Assembly: GCF_900177675.1 (NCBI RefSeq)
Contig: NZ_FXWM01000001.1
Location: forward strand, 4,473,001 to 4,537,000
DNA length: 64,000 bases
DNA from: Bacillus sp. OV166
GTDB taxonomy: Bacteria; Bacillota; Bacilli; Bacillales; Cytobacillaceae
Reading direction: 5' to 3'
The translations under genes and the position numbers were made by a program. Below, one piece after another: positions 56,821 to 64,000 of this stretch; the stretch's first letter is position 1; each line of letters starts with the position of its first letter. The notes beneath the pieces were generated by a model, which ran no database searches, had not been told where the DNA came from, and was given only the letters and a program-made list of their open reading frames with translations.

Positions 56821-57091
56821 ACCGTTTTTTATCTTTATTTAATGCACTCATCAAAAGTTCTTCCGAAAATTCTGTTATCGCATGATTATCCATTAAATTA
56901 AGATTTGTTTTTGGTGTAAAGTTTTTTACCATATTTTGAAAAGGAAGTGCAAGGTCCTTACGTTTTCCCTTTGTCACTCCAAAAACAGCAGCACTTATAC
57001 CAATGCCTAATAGAGATGCCCACATAGCTCCTCTACTTTTTCGTTTTCTTCCAAACATATTGAAAAACGGCTGAACTTTTATATTTTTCAT
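56819..57091 (-). CDS. Small basic membrane protein, unknown
   Basis: The 90-residue protein starts at ATG 57091, eight bases after AAGGAG. A basic N-terminus (FGRKRKSRG) precedes one hydrophobic segment (AMWASLLGIGISAAVFGV) followed by KGKRKD and a polar tail. This resembles small DUF3918-like proteins of bacilli, but the match is from impression only. No neighbours suggest a role. Confidence 0.6.
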   Translation of the reverse strand: MKNIKVQPFFNMFGRKRKSRGAMWASLLGIGISAAVFGVTKGKRKDLALPFQNMVKNFTPKTNLNLMDNHAITEFSEELLMSALNKDKKR

Positions 57092-57360
57092 CCATAGCAC
57101 TCCTTCATGTTGAAATGGAAAGGAATCTCCCCCTTCCATTTTATTATTTTGCGCGTAATCGCTTAAAATATTAGAAGGAAACTGAACATAATTTGTTATT
57201 TGCTGGTAAGTTTTTGAGTGATAAATGTTTTAATGGTCAATTATTTGTTTACATAATATTTCTATTGTTACTTGTTTTTTCGGATCACTATTTTAGAAAG
57301 AACCACTCTCCAATAGTTATCATAAAATGCTAAAAGATCATTGAGGTGGTGTCTTTATTT

Positions 57361-58074
57361 ATGGGAGGTTTAACCTATATTGACTTCTTGGCCAAATTTG
57401 GCGTGGGTGGGGCCCATCCAGGGGGTATTCCATTAACAAAAAACATACTGTCTGGTGAAAACATTACAAACAAATCCCGCATTTTAGATGCAGGCTGCGG
57501 CACTGGACAAACAGCGGCATATTTATATCAGCAATATAAGGCAATGGTAGTAGGACTTGAAATCAATCCAATCATGATAGATAAGGCAAGAAGGCGCTTT
57601 CAATCATTAAATTTACCCATTCAATTAATCCCAGGGTCTGTTGAGAAACTTCCCTTTAAAGACAATAGCTTTGACTTTATTTTATCTGAATCCGTTTTAG
57701 CTTTTGTTAATAAACCGACTGCACTAAGAGAATTTTATCGAGTCTTAAAAAAAGGTGGACGTTTTATTGCAAACGAAATGACGATAAACACAAAGCTAAG
57801 TCAGGATGAAGAAGCTGAAATCATGAAATTTTATGCTTTAGATTCATTATTAATGGAGGATGATTGGAGAAAGTTATTAGAGAAAACAGGATTCCAAGAT
57901 ATTGTTCTAAAAATCGAAAACACCGCTATCAGTCTTGGGAATAATACAGCAGAGTTCAATTTCTCCAAAAATTTTGAACCTGAACTTTTCCAAATATTAA
58001 ATGAGCATGGAAATATTGTCTTAAAATACCAGGATATTTTAAGCTATCGAATCATCACTTGTTCGAAATCTTAA
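57361..58074 (+). CDS. Class I SAM-dependent methyltransferase
   Basis: The 237-residue protein starts at ATG 57361, eleven bases after GAGGTGG. SAM motifs are complete: SRILDAGCGTGQTAAYL, VVGLEINPIMIDKARRRF, GSVEKLPFKDNSFDFILSESVLAF and EFYRVLKKGGRFIANEM. It resembles UbiE/YcgJ-type small-molecule methyltransferases. Substrate is unknown and there is no operon partner. It is the intact counterpart type to the broken methyltransferase at 32136, though not an obvious close copy. Confidence 0.88.
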   Translation: MGGLTYIDFLAKFGVGGAHPGGIPLTKNILSGENITNKSRILDAGCGTGQTAAYLYQQYKAMVVGLEINPIMIDKARRRFQSLNLPIQLIPGSVEKLPFKDNSFDFILSESVLAFVNKPTALREFYRVLKKGGRFIANEMTINTKLSQDEEAEIMKFYALDSLLMEDDWRKLLEKTGFQDIVLKIENTAISLGNNTAEFNFSKNFEPELFQILNEHGNIVLKYQDILSYRIITCSKS

Positions 58075-58206
58075 TTGTTTATTACAAGCCTCTCTCTTAA
58101 GTGTGTTTATCAGAGGCTTTTTTACTGGCCTCCTATTTCCTAACTTTCGCATGTATATTAAAGAAATCTCGTTGAAAAATATGTGGTGAAAGGATAGGTG
58201 AAAACC

Positions 58207-58458
58207 TTGGATAAAACTTTGGGCTACTTAAGAGAAACTTTGTCAAATTACACAGATGACCATTCCGAAGGCAGGCATATTTACCGCAAACTATCGGAAG
58301 GTCATTATGCCTCCGAAGGATCCTTTGTTCGAGATTTGAACCAAAAAGAAATTGCATTTTTAAATAGAATGCTGCCGAAAGAAATTAACTATGCAAAAGA
58401 AGAGCAAGATGAAAAAAGGGCTCACGAGCTAAATGAAGTGTTTGAGCTTTTATTCTGA
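58207..58458 (+). CDS. csgA: CsgA-like sporulation protein
   Basis: The 83-residue protein starts with TTG at 58207 behind GGATAGGTG. It reads MDKTLGYLRETLSNYTDDHS, then EGRHIYRKLSEGHYASEGSF, VRDLNQKEIAFLNRMLPKEI and ends ELNEVFELLF. It matches B. subtilis CsgA (a sigma-G-dependent forespore protein of 82 residues) in length, start and C-terminus. Function is unknown beyond forespore expression. A sigma-G promoter is expected upstream, but I see only a weak candidate. A strong terminator follows. Confidence 0.85.
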   Translation: MDKTLGYLRETLSNYTDDHSEGRHIYRKLSEGHYASEGSFVRDLNQKEIAFLNRMLPKEINYAKEEQDEKRAHELNEVFELLF

Positions 58459-58472
58459 GAAATTTACTTTAT

Positions 58473-58514
58473 AAAAAAAATGGCAGGAAAGGTAAAGCTC
58501 CTGCCATTTTTTTT
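58473..58514 (+). terminator. Terminator after csgA
   Basis: AAAAAAAATGGCAGGA / TCCTGCCATTTTTTTT with a loop of about 11 nt and an uninterrupted T run. Confidence 0.92.
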
Positions 58515-58719
58515 GGAAATAATTCATTTTTTGCAAAATTATTTCCGAGGTAAGCGCAAGGTACGACAAAAGTACCATTCGTCAACTCAGGAATTTCAGC
58601 ATTAACCGACATGAAAATACAAGAAACACACCAAACTAATCGTGATTTTCCCCCATATTAGCCCCATAACGACAAATTGCCAATTTACGTCCAATTTCTA
58701 CTATAAAGACAAAGTTCCG

Positions 58720-58749
58720 CAAAAAAGAAGCCGAGGTTTCCCCGCTTCT
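58720..58749 (-). terminator. Terminator of the yitT-like gene
   Basis: AGAAGC-GGGG-AAA-CCTC-G-GCTTCT followed on the minus strand by TTTTTG. It overlaps the stop codon. Confidence 0.75.
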
Positions 58750-59665
58750 AATGGATGTCTTTTTTCTTAAATCTGCCTCCACGTACCTCAGCGATATCCG
58801 CAACAGCTAGAAAGGCACTGTCATCATTTTCAGTAACAATCTCCTTCAATTTTGCTTCTTCAAGACGATTGATAACGCAAAAGATGACTTTTTTATCATC
58901 ACCTGAATATGCGCCCTCACCATTGATATATGTGACACCTCGACCTAGACGATTCATGATAGCATCCCCAATTTGCTTAGCATTGTCACTAATGATCCAA
59001 ACAGATTTAGATTCATCAAGGCCAGTAATGGTAATATCAATCGTTTTGTAAGCAACAAAATAGGCAATAAGCGAATACATTGCACGGTCCCACGTAAACA
59101 CAAAACCGGCACACCCGAGGATAAAAAGATTAAAGAACATAATAATTTCTCCGACGGAAAAAGGAAGCTTATTATTAAAAAGAATCGCTAAAATTTCGGT
59201 ACCGTCCAATGACCCACCGTAGCGAATCACTATGCCTACCCCTATACCTAGCACAATTCCTCCAAAAACTGTTGCAAGGAGAATATCCTGTGTGAACGCT
59301 GGGACTGGATGGAGTAATGAAGTCCCAATAGAAAGGATGATAATTCCATAAAGGGTTGATAATGCGAAGGTTTTCCCTATTTGTTTATACCCAATAAAGA
59401 AAAAAGGTATATTAAGAATAAAGAGGAATATCCCTAATTTCCAACCTGTAACATACGAAAGCATAATGGAAATCCCAGTGATTCCACCATCAATTACATT
59501 GTTGGGGACGAGGAATATTTCTAAGCCCACAGCCATCAGGGTGGCACCTAGAGTGATTAATAAAATGCGTTGCAGGATCTTTCTCTTTGTTAATCTCCGA
59601 TGTTGAATTTTCGCCATAATCGCTTCCTGCTGTTGAATTAAATTTAATTCTTGTGTTCCCGACAT
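58748..59665 (-). CDS. YitT family membrane protein with DUF2179 domain
   Basis: The 305-residue protein starts at ATG 59665, after AAAGGGG. Five membrane helices (about 32-200, with VIDGGITGISIMLSYVTGWKLGIFLFILNIPFF and GGSLDGTEILAILF) are followed by a cytoplasmic DUF2179 domain (about 215-300: WIISDNAKQIGDAIMNRLGRGVTYINGEGAYSGDDKKVIFCVINRLE). It is the full-length form of this family, in contrast with the short form at 39574. Transport function is not established. It is a single gene. Confidence 0.92.
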   Translation of the reverse strand: MSGTQELNLIQQQEAIMAKIQHRRLTKRKILQRILLITLGATLMAVGLEIFLVPNNVIDGGITGISIMLSYVTGWKLGIFLFILNIPFFFIGYKQIGKTFALSTLYGIIILSIGTSLLHPVPAFTQDILLATVFGGIVLGIGVGIVIRYGGSLDGTEILAILFNNKLPFSVGEIIMFFNLFILGCAGFVFTWDRAMYSLIAYFVAYKTIDITITGLDESKSVWIISDNAKQIGDAIMNRLGRGVTYINGEGAYSGDDKKVIFCVINRLEEAKLKEIVTENDDSAFLAVADIAEVRGGRFKKKDIH

Positions 59666-60449
59666 TATCTTGCCCCTTTCAAAAATAATTTCCTACCTTT
59701 ATTATAACGAATGATCAGTACTATTTATAATAAAATGCTTTTTTATTTCTATACTCCCAGAATGAAAAAGAAGCTACTTCAACTAGTGAAGTAACTCCTT
59801 AATTTTATTAACACCTTAGGGGACCCAACCATGACATCAGCTGATAGATAATTAAATGAAGTTCCCTTTTAGCGATCTTATCAATCTAAATGGAAACCTT
59901 TACCTATCCCCGATGAGTGTTTGTTCCGTTGAAGGAATTAATTCACATGGAATTAATGGAATTCAAATTCCTAAAAGAAACAAATTCTCGGTTTGACACA
60001 GACTGAGACTCATTATTCCAACATTTGGGTTTCTAGGCTTCTTGGCAATTCATTCTTTTTGGAAAAGATTCAATATTATTTCATATCGATAAATCTTTAA
60101 CTTTTTCCTTTGATAAGGTTGCTATGGAATACATAGATACCTATTATGAAAGGATTTAGTTTTAGGATTTAGCCTTTCCATAGGAGTGTGACAATCGCTC
60201 CACCTTCCAAATGCTTGTAATGGAATAACCTTATACCTTACTACTCGTTCACGAACGGAACGAACACGTATGGTTGAGCCTCCTAAGTTGTTAACTTTTT
60301 TCTATCCTTTACAACTAAATTATAACACGGAATTTTTTGAATTTACGGACTACTTGTGTCAAAAATGTGAATTATTGGGTATTTAGGTTAATGAAATACA
60401 GGGGATATTATAGGAAATTGAATCCTAAAGGAAAGGAATGCTCTAACCT
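59666..60449. other. Long gene-free stretch, origin unclear
   Basis: These 784 bp hold no credible frame on either strand. Visible patterns are repeats of GGAATTAATTCACATGGAAT-type sequence near 59935-59970 and a GTTCACGAACGGAACGAAC palindrome-like patch near 60247. It may be a decayed gene or element. The 3' end should hold the promoter of the erythromycin-esterase-family gene. Confidence 0.4.
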
Positions 60450-61703
60450 ATGATTAAAGCTATTAATACTTATGCACAACCTTTTGAAACAATTGATGAT
60501 CTTGACCCATTAATAGCCGCTATTGGTGATAAAAGTTTCGTCCTACTGGGTGAATCTTCTCACGGCACTTCAGAGTTTTATACACTTCGAGCAGAGTTAA
60601 CAAAAAGACTAATCAAGGAAAAAGGGTTTTCTTTTATTGCCGTTGAAGGCGATTGGCCTTCCTGCCAAAGCATCAATCGATACATTAAAGGATTTAACCA
60701 ATCATCACAAGACATTAGAGAGGTGCTCGAGGATTTTAATAGATGGCCAACCTGGATGTGGGCAAACCAAGAAATCATTGGGCTCATTGAATGGTTAAAA
60801 GACTATAATCACCATAATAACAGAGCCCAAAAAGTCGGTTTTTATGGTTTGGATGTGTATAGTCTTTGGGAAAGTATGGATGAAATTGTTCATTATTTAG
60901 AAAGGACCAATTCTCCCAGCCTTAAGGAGGCCAAAAATGCATTTTCTTGCTTTGAGCCCTTTAATCGCAATCATGAATCCTATGCTGTTTCAGCCGGATA
61001 CCTCTCTGAGAATTGTACGAAGGAAGCACTTGAACTTCTCGCATCCATCCGGAAAAACAAATGGAAATTCGATGACGATCAGGAAAGCAGCTTGAATATG
61101 GAGGTAAATGCCATTGTTACTGCAAATGCAGAGGAATATTATCGGACAATGGTCACTAGTGATTCTAAGTCATGGAATGTTCGAGACAGGCATATGGTCG
61201 AAGCACTCAACTCAGTACGAAGATTTCATGGTGATGACGCAAAGGTAATCATATGGGAGCATAATACACATGTAGGTGATGCCCGGGCAACTGATATGAA
61301 GGATGAAGGAATGGTGAATGTAGGACAATTAATTAGAGAAGAAAACGGTGCCAAAAATGTTTTTATTGTCGGGTTTGGTACATATAGCGGGACGGTAATT
61401 GCCTCCACCGAATGGGGAGTTGACTTTCAAAAAACGGAGGTACCTCCCGCCCAACTCGGAAGCTGGGAATCACTTATGCATAAGACAGGGGCTGTAAATA
61501 AATATTTGATATTTACTGATCAGAACCGTCATGAATTTACAACAACGATTGGGCATAGAGCAATTGGTGTGGTTTACCGGCCGGAATACGAACAATATGG
61601 TAATTACGTCCCATCGAAAATGGGGCTGCGATATGATGGATTTATTTTTATTGATAAATCAAATGCGTTGCACCCGCTAGTTCTAGAAAATATTCTTGTC
61701 TAA
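60450..61703 (+). CDS. Erythromycin esterase family protein
   Basis: The 417-residue protein has the family landmarks: FVLLGESSHGTSEFYTLRAELTKRLI (first histidine), IAVEGDWPSCQSINRYI, GFYGLDVYSLWESM, VIIWEHNTHVGDARATDM (second histidine) and FGTYSGTVIASTEWG. The start ATG 60450 follows AAAGGAA. Chromosomal bacillus members of this family are mostly of unknown function, and true macrolide esterases are a minority. Nothing nearby suggests a resistance island, so resistance should not be assumed. Confidence 0.9.
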   Translation: MIKAINTYAQPFETIDDLDPLIAAIGDKSFVLLGESSHGTSEFYTLRAELTKRLIKEKGFSFIAVEGDWPSCQSINRYIKGFNQSSQDIREVLEDFNRWPTWMWANQEIIGLIEWLKDYNHHNNRAQKVGFYGLDVYSLWESMDEIVHYLERTNSPSLKEAKNAFSCFEPFNRNHESYAVSAGYLSENCTKEALELLASIRKNKWKFDDDQESSLNMEVNAIVTANAEEYYRTMVTSDSKSWNVRDRHMVEALNSVRRFHGDDAKVIIWEHNTHVGDARATDMKDEGMVNVGQLIREENGAKNVFIVGFGTYSGTVIASTEWGVDFQKTEVPPAQLGSWESLMHKTGAVNKYLIFTDQNRHEFTTTIGHRAIGVVYRPEYEQYGNYVPSKMGLRYDGFIFIDKSNALHPLVLENILV

Positions 61704-61762
61704 TGTGATTTTCCAGATAAAGTTTCAGGGAAATTAAGAATTAAGTAAAAAAAACATTAAAT

Positions 61763-61791
61763 ACATATCCACCCGAATAATCCACATACTA
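61763..61791 (+). promoter_or_regulatory. Sigma-G-like promoter of the DUF1657-2Duf operon
   Basis: ACATA (61763-61767) and CATACTA (61785-61791) are 17 bp apart. The -10 fits the forespore consensus CATnnTA exactly and the -35 differs at one base from GnATR. The start site would lie about 35 bp before the first ATG. Confidence 0.55.
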
Positions 61792-61833
61792 TTTTTGTAA
61801 TTTCATTTTATATCACGAAAGAAGGATTATGTA

Positions 61834-62037
61834 ATGACAGTAGGAACTCAGGTAAAACAAGCATTAGCTGGACTAAAAAGTGCACAGGCAAGTTTTGAAG
61901 GATTCGCATTAGCAACTGATAACCAAAATGCAAAGCAGCTTTATCAACAAGCAGCCCAACAAACCCAGTCGGTTCTTGATAGTTTAGAACCACGTCTTCA
62001 AGAAATTTTGAATGAAGAACCACAATACAATCAATAA
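61834..62037 (+). CDS. DUF1657 protein, first copy
   Basis: The 67-residue helical protein starts at ATG 61834, after GAAGGA. It has the DUF1657 pattern TVGTQVKQALAGLKSAQASFEGFALATDNQNAK with a second helix ending EPRLQEILNEEPQYNQ. Proteins of this type accompany spoVA2mob operons and related spore genes. It is the first of three consecutive DUF1657 units. There is no signal or membrane segment; presumably it acts in the forespore or at the spore inner membrane (inference). Confidence 0.88.
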   Translation: MTVGTQVKQALAGLKSAQASFEGFALATDNQNAKQLYQQAAQQTQSVLDSLEPRLQEILNEEPQYNQ

Positions 62038-62103
62038 AAGCAGTTTTAGGTTGGCGATTCTGCCAACCCCTTTTTGATTTTCTTATGAAAGGAAGTTAAA
62101 TTT

Positions 62104-62310
62104 GTGACAATCGCTTCTAATGTCAAGCAATGTCTCTCTACTATTAAGGGAATCGAAGCACAATTGTCTTCCTTCGCCTTAAATTCACTCGATAAAGACG
62201 CTCAAGCTATTTTTCATGAAGCTACACTAACGATTGAAGAGGTAAAGAAGGATCTACAATACCGTGTTTTGGAACTTGAACGACATGAACCCCAATATAT
62301 GGGTTCATAA
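62104..62310 (+). CDS. DUF1657 protein, second copy
   Basis: The 68-residue protein starts with GTG at 62104, after AAAGGAAG. It shows the same fold as the upstream copy: TIASNVKQCLSTIKGIEAQLSSFALNSLDKDAQ and ending ELERHEPQYMGS. The two share the xVKQxL...FAL...EPQY frame but differ widely elsewhere, so the duplication is old. It is 20 bp before the 2Duf gene. Confidence 0.88.
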   Translation: MTIASNVKQCLSTIKGIEAQLSSFALNSLDKDAQAIFHEATLTIEEVKKDLQYRVLELERHEPQYMGS

Positions 62311-62330
62311 AATTTTGAGGTGAGAAACTA

Positions 62331-63191
62331 ATGCCAGATTGGATTTTTATCATAACTCGTTCATTAATTTTTTTGGGACTTTTATTTATTACAACAAAAA
62401 TACTTGGAAAGAAACAAATCTCTGAGCTCTCTTTCTTTGAATATGTTGCAGGAATTACCATTGGAAGTATTGCCGGTGAAGTAGTTACTGGACTAGAAGC
62501 AAATGTATGGCATGGAATGTTAGCAGTCCTCATTTTCTTCTTGGTAACTTTCCTCGTTGACTTTGTCTCTCTAAAGAGTAAAGGTTTTCGTGATTTTGCT
62601 GAAGGTAAAGGAACCGTCGTCATTAAAGATGGGAAGGTCCTAGAAAATAATCTAAAAAAAGAAAAATATTCGATAGACGAACTTTCTGCGTTACTTCGAC
62701 AAAAGGATATTTTTAGGATTGCAGACGTAGAATTTGCTGTGTTGGAACCTCGTGGAAATTTAAGCACACTTTTAAAAACAGAAAATCGTCCTTTGACACC
62801 TAAAGATTTACAAATGAAAATGGCGAAAGAAAAAGAACCACAAACAGTCATTATGGACGGGAATATCATTGATGAATCATTAAGATGTTCCGGAAAAGGC
62901 AGAGGCTGGCTTTATACAGAGTTAGAAAAACTAGATGTGACTCTTGATAATGTCTTCATAGGGCAAGTCGATTCCTATGGAGAGCTAACGGTCGATCTAT
63001 ATGATGATAAAATTGAAGTGCCAGCACCCGCTCAACGTCCATTACTCCTGGCTACACTAAAAAAAGTTCAGGCTGATTTAGAGATCTTTTCTCTTGAGAC
63101 AGATTGTGATAAATCAAAAGCAATGTACAAGAGAAATTCAGTAAGGGTACAAGAAACAATTGACAAGCTTAGTCCTTATTTAAACGGTTAA
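62331..63191 (+). CDS. 2Duf protein: DUF421 (YetF-type) membrane protein with C-terminal DUF1657
   Basis: The 286-residue protein starts at ATG 62331, after GAGGTGAG. Three N-terminal membrane helices are followed by the DUF421/YetF domain (LGKKQISELSFFEYVAGITIGSIAGEVV, then IADVEFAVLEPRGNLSTLLK and GWLYTELEKLDVTLDNVFIGQVDSYGELTVDLYDD). The last ~55 residues (RPLLLATLKKVQADLEIFSLETDCDKSKAMYKRNSVRVQETIDKL) form a fused DUF1657 unit. This is the architecture of the 2Duf protein of spoVA2mob operons, reported to raise wet-heat resistance of spores. Here no spoVAC/D/E genes accompany it. Confidence 0.9.
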   Translation: MPDWIFIITRSLIFLGLLFITTKILGKKQISELSFFEYVAGITIGSIAGEVVTGLEANVWHGMLAVLIFFLVTFLVDFVSLKSKGFRDFAEGKGTVVIKDGKVLENNLKKEKYSIDELSALLRQKDIFRIADVEFAVLEPRGNLSTLLKTENRPLTPKDLQMKMAKEKEPQTVIMDGNIIDESLRCSGKGRGWLYTELEKLDVTLDNVFIGQVDSYGELTVDLYDDKIEVPAPAQRPLLLATLKKVQADLEIFSLETDCDKSKAMYKRNSVRVQETIDKLSPYLNG

Positions 63192-63209
63192 AAAAGGTCA
63201 GGAACTACG

Positions 63210-63243
63210 AAAAAAATCCTTATCAATTTAAATTGATAAGGAT
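63210..63243 (-). terminator. Terminator of the EmrE-like gene
   Basis: ATCCTTATCAATTT / AAATTGATAAGGAT is a 28-nt perfect palindrome followed on the minus strand by TTTTTT. It also lies 24 bp after the 2Duf stop and may act in both directions. Confidence 0.85.
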
Positions 63244-64000
63244 CAAACATTTCTAGGCACAGTTTTTTCAGGACTTTCACTACGATGATTTTTTGGATTA
63301 CTTTTATGCGAAAAAAAGCTGTGCAGGATCATTCCGACCATAACCAATACCATACCTAACCAGGATAATTCAGTTGGGAAAACAGTATTCAAAATTAACA
63401 ATTCTCCTATTACTGCAAATAAGACCTCTATTGATTGCGTGGCCTCTACGGCAGCAAGCTTTTGCATATTTCCTCTAACAAGATCCGTTGCTTTAAAAAA
63501 TAGAATGGTTGCAATCACTCCTGAGGTTACCGCAACAAGGCCTGATTGGACTATTTGTCCTTTGCTTGGTGGACCAACAGTATATAAACCATAAACAGAT
63601 AAAACAACCCACAATGGCAGACTCGCTAATGTCATCCCTAATACCCTTTGAAAGACATCAAGACGCCCCCCGCAAATATCCATCATTTTTCTGTTTCCAA
63701 GCGGATAGGCAAATGAAGCGATTAGCACCGGAAGGACGCCTAAGGCTATTGCAGAATTCGATATGTGATTTGCCTGTTCCAATTGCATCAGAATAATTCC
63801 TAGGAGGATGATCAATGACATCCCTAAACCTTTAAATGGAATTCTCCCCTTTTTCTGGATTGGTCCATTATCAGTCATAACCATTTCGTAAAAAAGTGGG
63901 GCCAGCAAGGAACCTGAGATAATTGTGACCTGCCATGTGGCTGCAATGAGCCAGCCTGGGGCATAGGCAGCCGAAAAACAAATCGGACCATAAAATAAGC
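63243..64000 (-). CDS. EmrE-like multidrug resistance efflux transporter family protein, 5' end outside the window
   Basis: The frame is open from the window edge. The first visible residues (LFYGPICFSAAYAPGWLIAA, then TWQVTIISGSLLAPLFYEMV) continue directly into the rest, giving about 251 residues without a start. At least eight hydrophobic segments are seen (for example LGMSLIILLGIILMQLE, SAIALGVLPVLIASFAYPLGN, LSWLGMVLVMVGMILHSFF). The pattern fits the EamA/EmrE-like DMT superfamily seen in bacilli. Substrate is unknown. Confidence 0.85.
   Translation of the reverse strand, partial: LFYGPICFSAAYAPGWLIAATWQVTIISGSLLAPLFYEMVMTDNGPIQKKGRIPFKGLGMSLIILLGIILMQLEQANHISNSAIALGVLPVLIASFAYPLGNRKMMDICGGRLDVFQRVLGMTLASLPLWVVLSVYGLYTVGPPSKGQIVQSGLVAVTSGVIATILFFKATDLVRGNMQKLAAVEATQSIEVLFAVIGELLILNTVFPTELSWLGMVLVMVGMILHSFFSHKSNPKNHRSESPEKTVPRNV

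Noticed and set aside
60450..61703. Macrolide resistance from the erythromycin-esterase-family gene
   Set aside because: Family membership alone does not show resistance; no mobile element or other resistance gene is nearby.
62222..62869. Leftward 215-codon frame opposite the 2Duf gene
   Set aside because: Antisense shadow of a well-supported gene, with serine/proline-rich content typical of such frames.

Overview
The window comes from a low-GC, endospore-forming member of the Bacillaceae, most like Bacillus/Neobacillus. The grounds are strong AGGAGG ribosome sites, typical sigma-A promoters, a B. subtilis-like ccpN-yqfL pair, spore genes (CsgA-like, sporulenol synthase, SleL-like LysM-GH18, DUF1657/2Duf) and an rrn operon with a long trailing tRNA cluster. 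I find no prophage, intact insertion sequence or CRISPR array.

Layout. 1-2.4 kb: a partial MFS transporter, a CMD-family protein and a divergent beta-hydroxyacid dehydrogenase. 2.6-12 kb: a leftward fatty-acid catabolic block (thiolase, 3-hydroxyacyl-CoA dehydrogenase, acyl-CoA dehydrogenase, EtfB, EtfA, then FadF and enoyl-CoA hydratase) with a divergent IclR regulator and two matching operator-like palindromes. 12.3-20.4 kb: a LysM-GH18 enzyme, then an RNA-repair block of Pnkp and Hen1 (4-bp overlap) behind a Suv3-like RNA helicase. 20.4-24.9 kb: a YbxH-like protein, then CcpN, the PPDK regulatory protein and pyruvate phosphate dikinase, a gluconeogenesis control module. 25-31.5 kb: a leftward rrn operon (16S-23S-5S) followed by ten tRNAs, with a near-consensus promoter.

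31.6-47 kb: a MITE-like repeat, a probable new 39-41 aa peptide gene, a methyltransferase gene broken by an in-frame stop, ExoA, a polysaccharide deacetylase-like protein, PpiB, a candidate small RNA, DUF2515, squalene-hopene/sporulenol cyclase, a Mug-type glycosylase, YitT and NhaC membrane proteins, and a PrsA-like / HtrA / two-component block. 47-55.3 kb: a second leftward acyl-CoA operon (acyl-CoA dehydrogenase, SDR, acyl-CoA ligase, TetR, aminoglycoside-phosphotransferase-like kinase, ComB, PaaG-like hydratase/isomerase, quinone oxidoreductase) with two nearly identical palindromic operators. 55.5-64 kb: small genes, VanW, a methyltransferase, CsgA, a second YitT protein, an erythromycin-esterase-family protein, a DUF1657-DUF1657-2Duf spore operon behind a sigma-G-like promoter, and a partial EmrE-like transporter.

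The two acyl-CoA blocks have different regulators and operators, so they probably serve different substrates. The least explained items are the Suv3-like/Hen1/Pnkp grouping, the 2Duf operon without spoVA genes, the small peptide at 31.96 kb with a 45-nt palindrome just before its ribosome site, and two structured intergenic RNAs.
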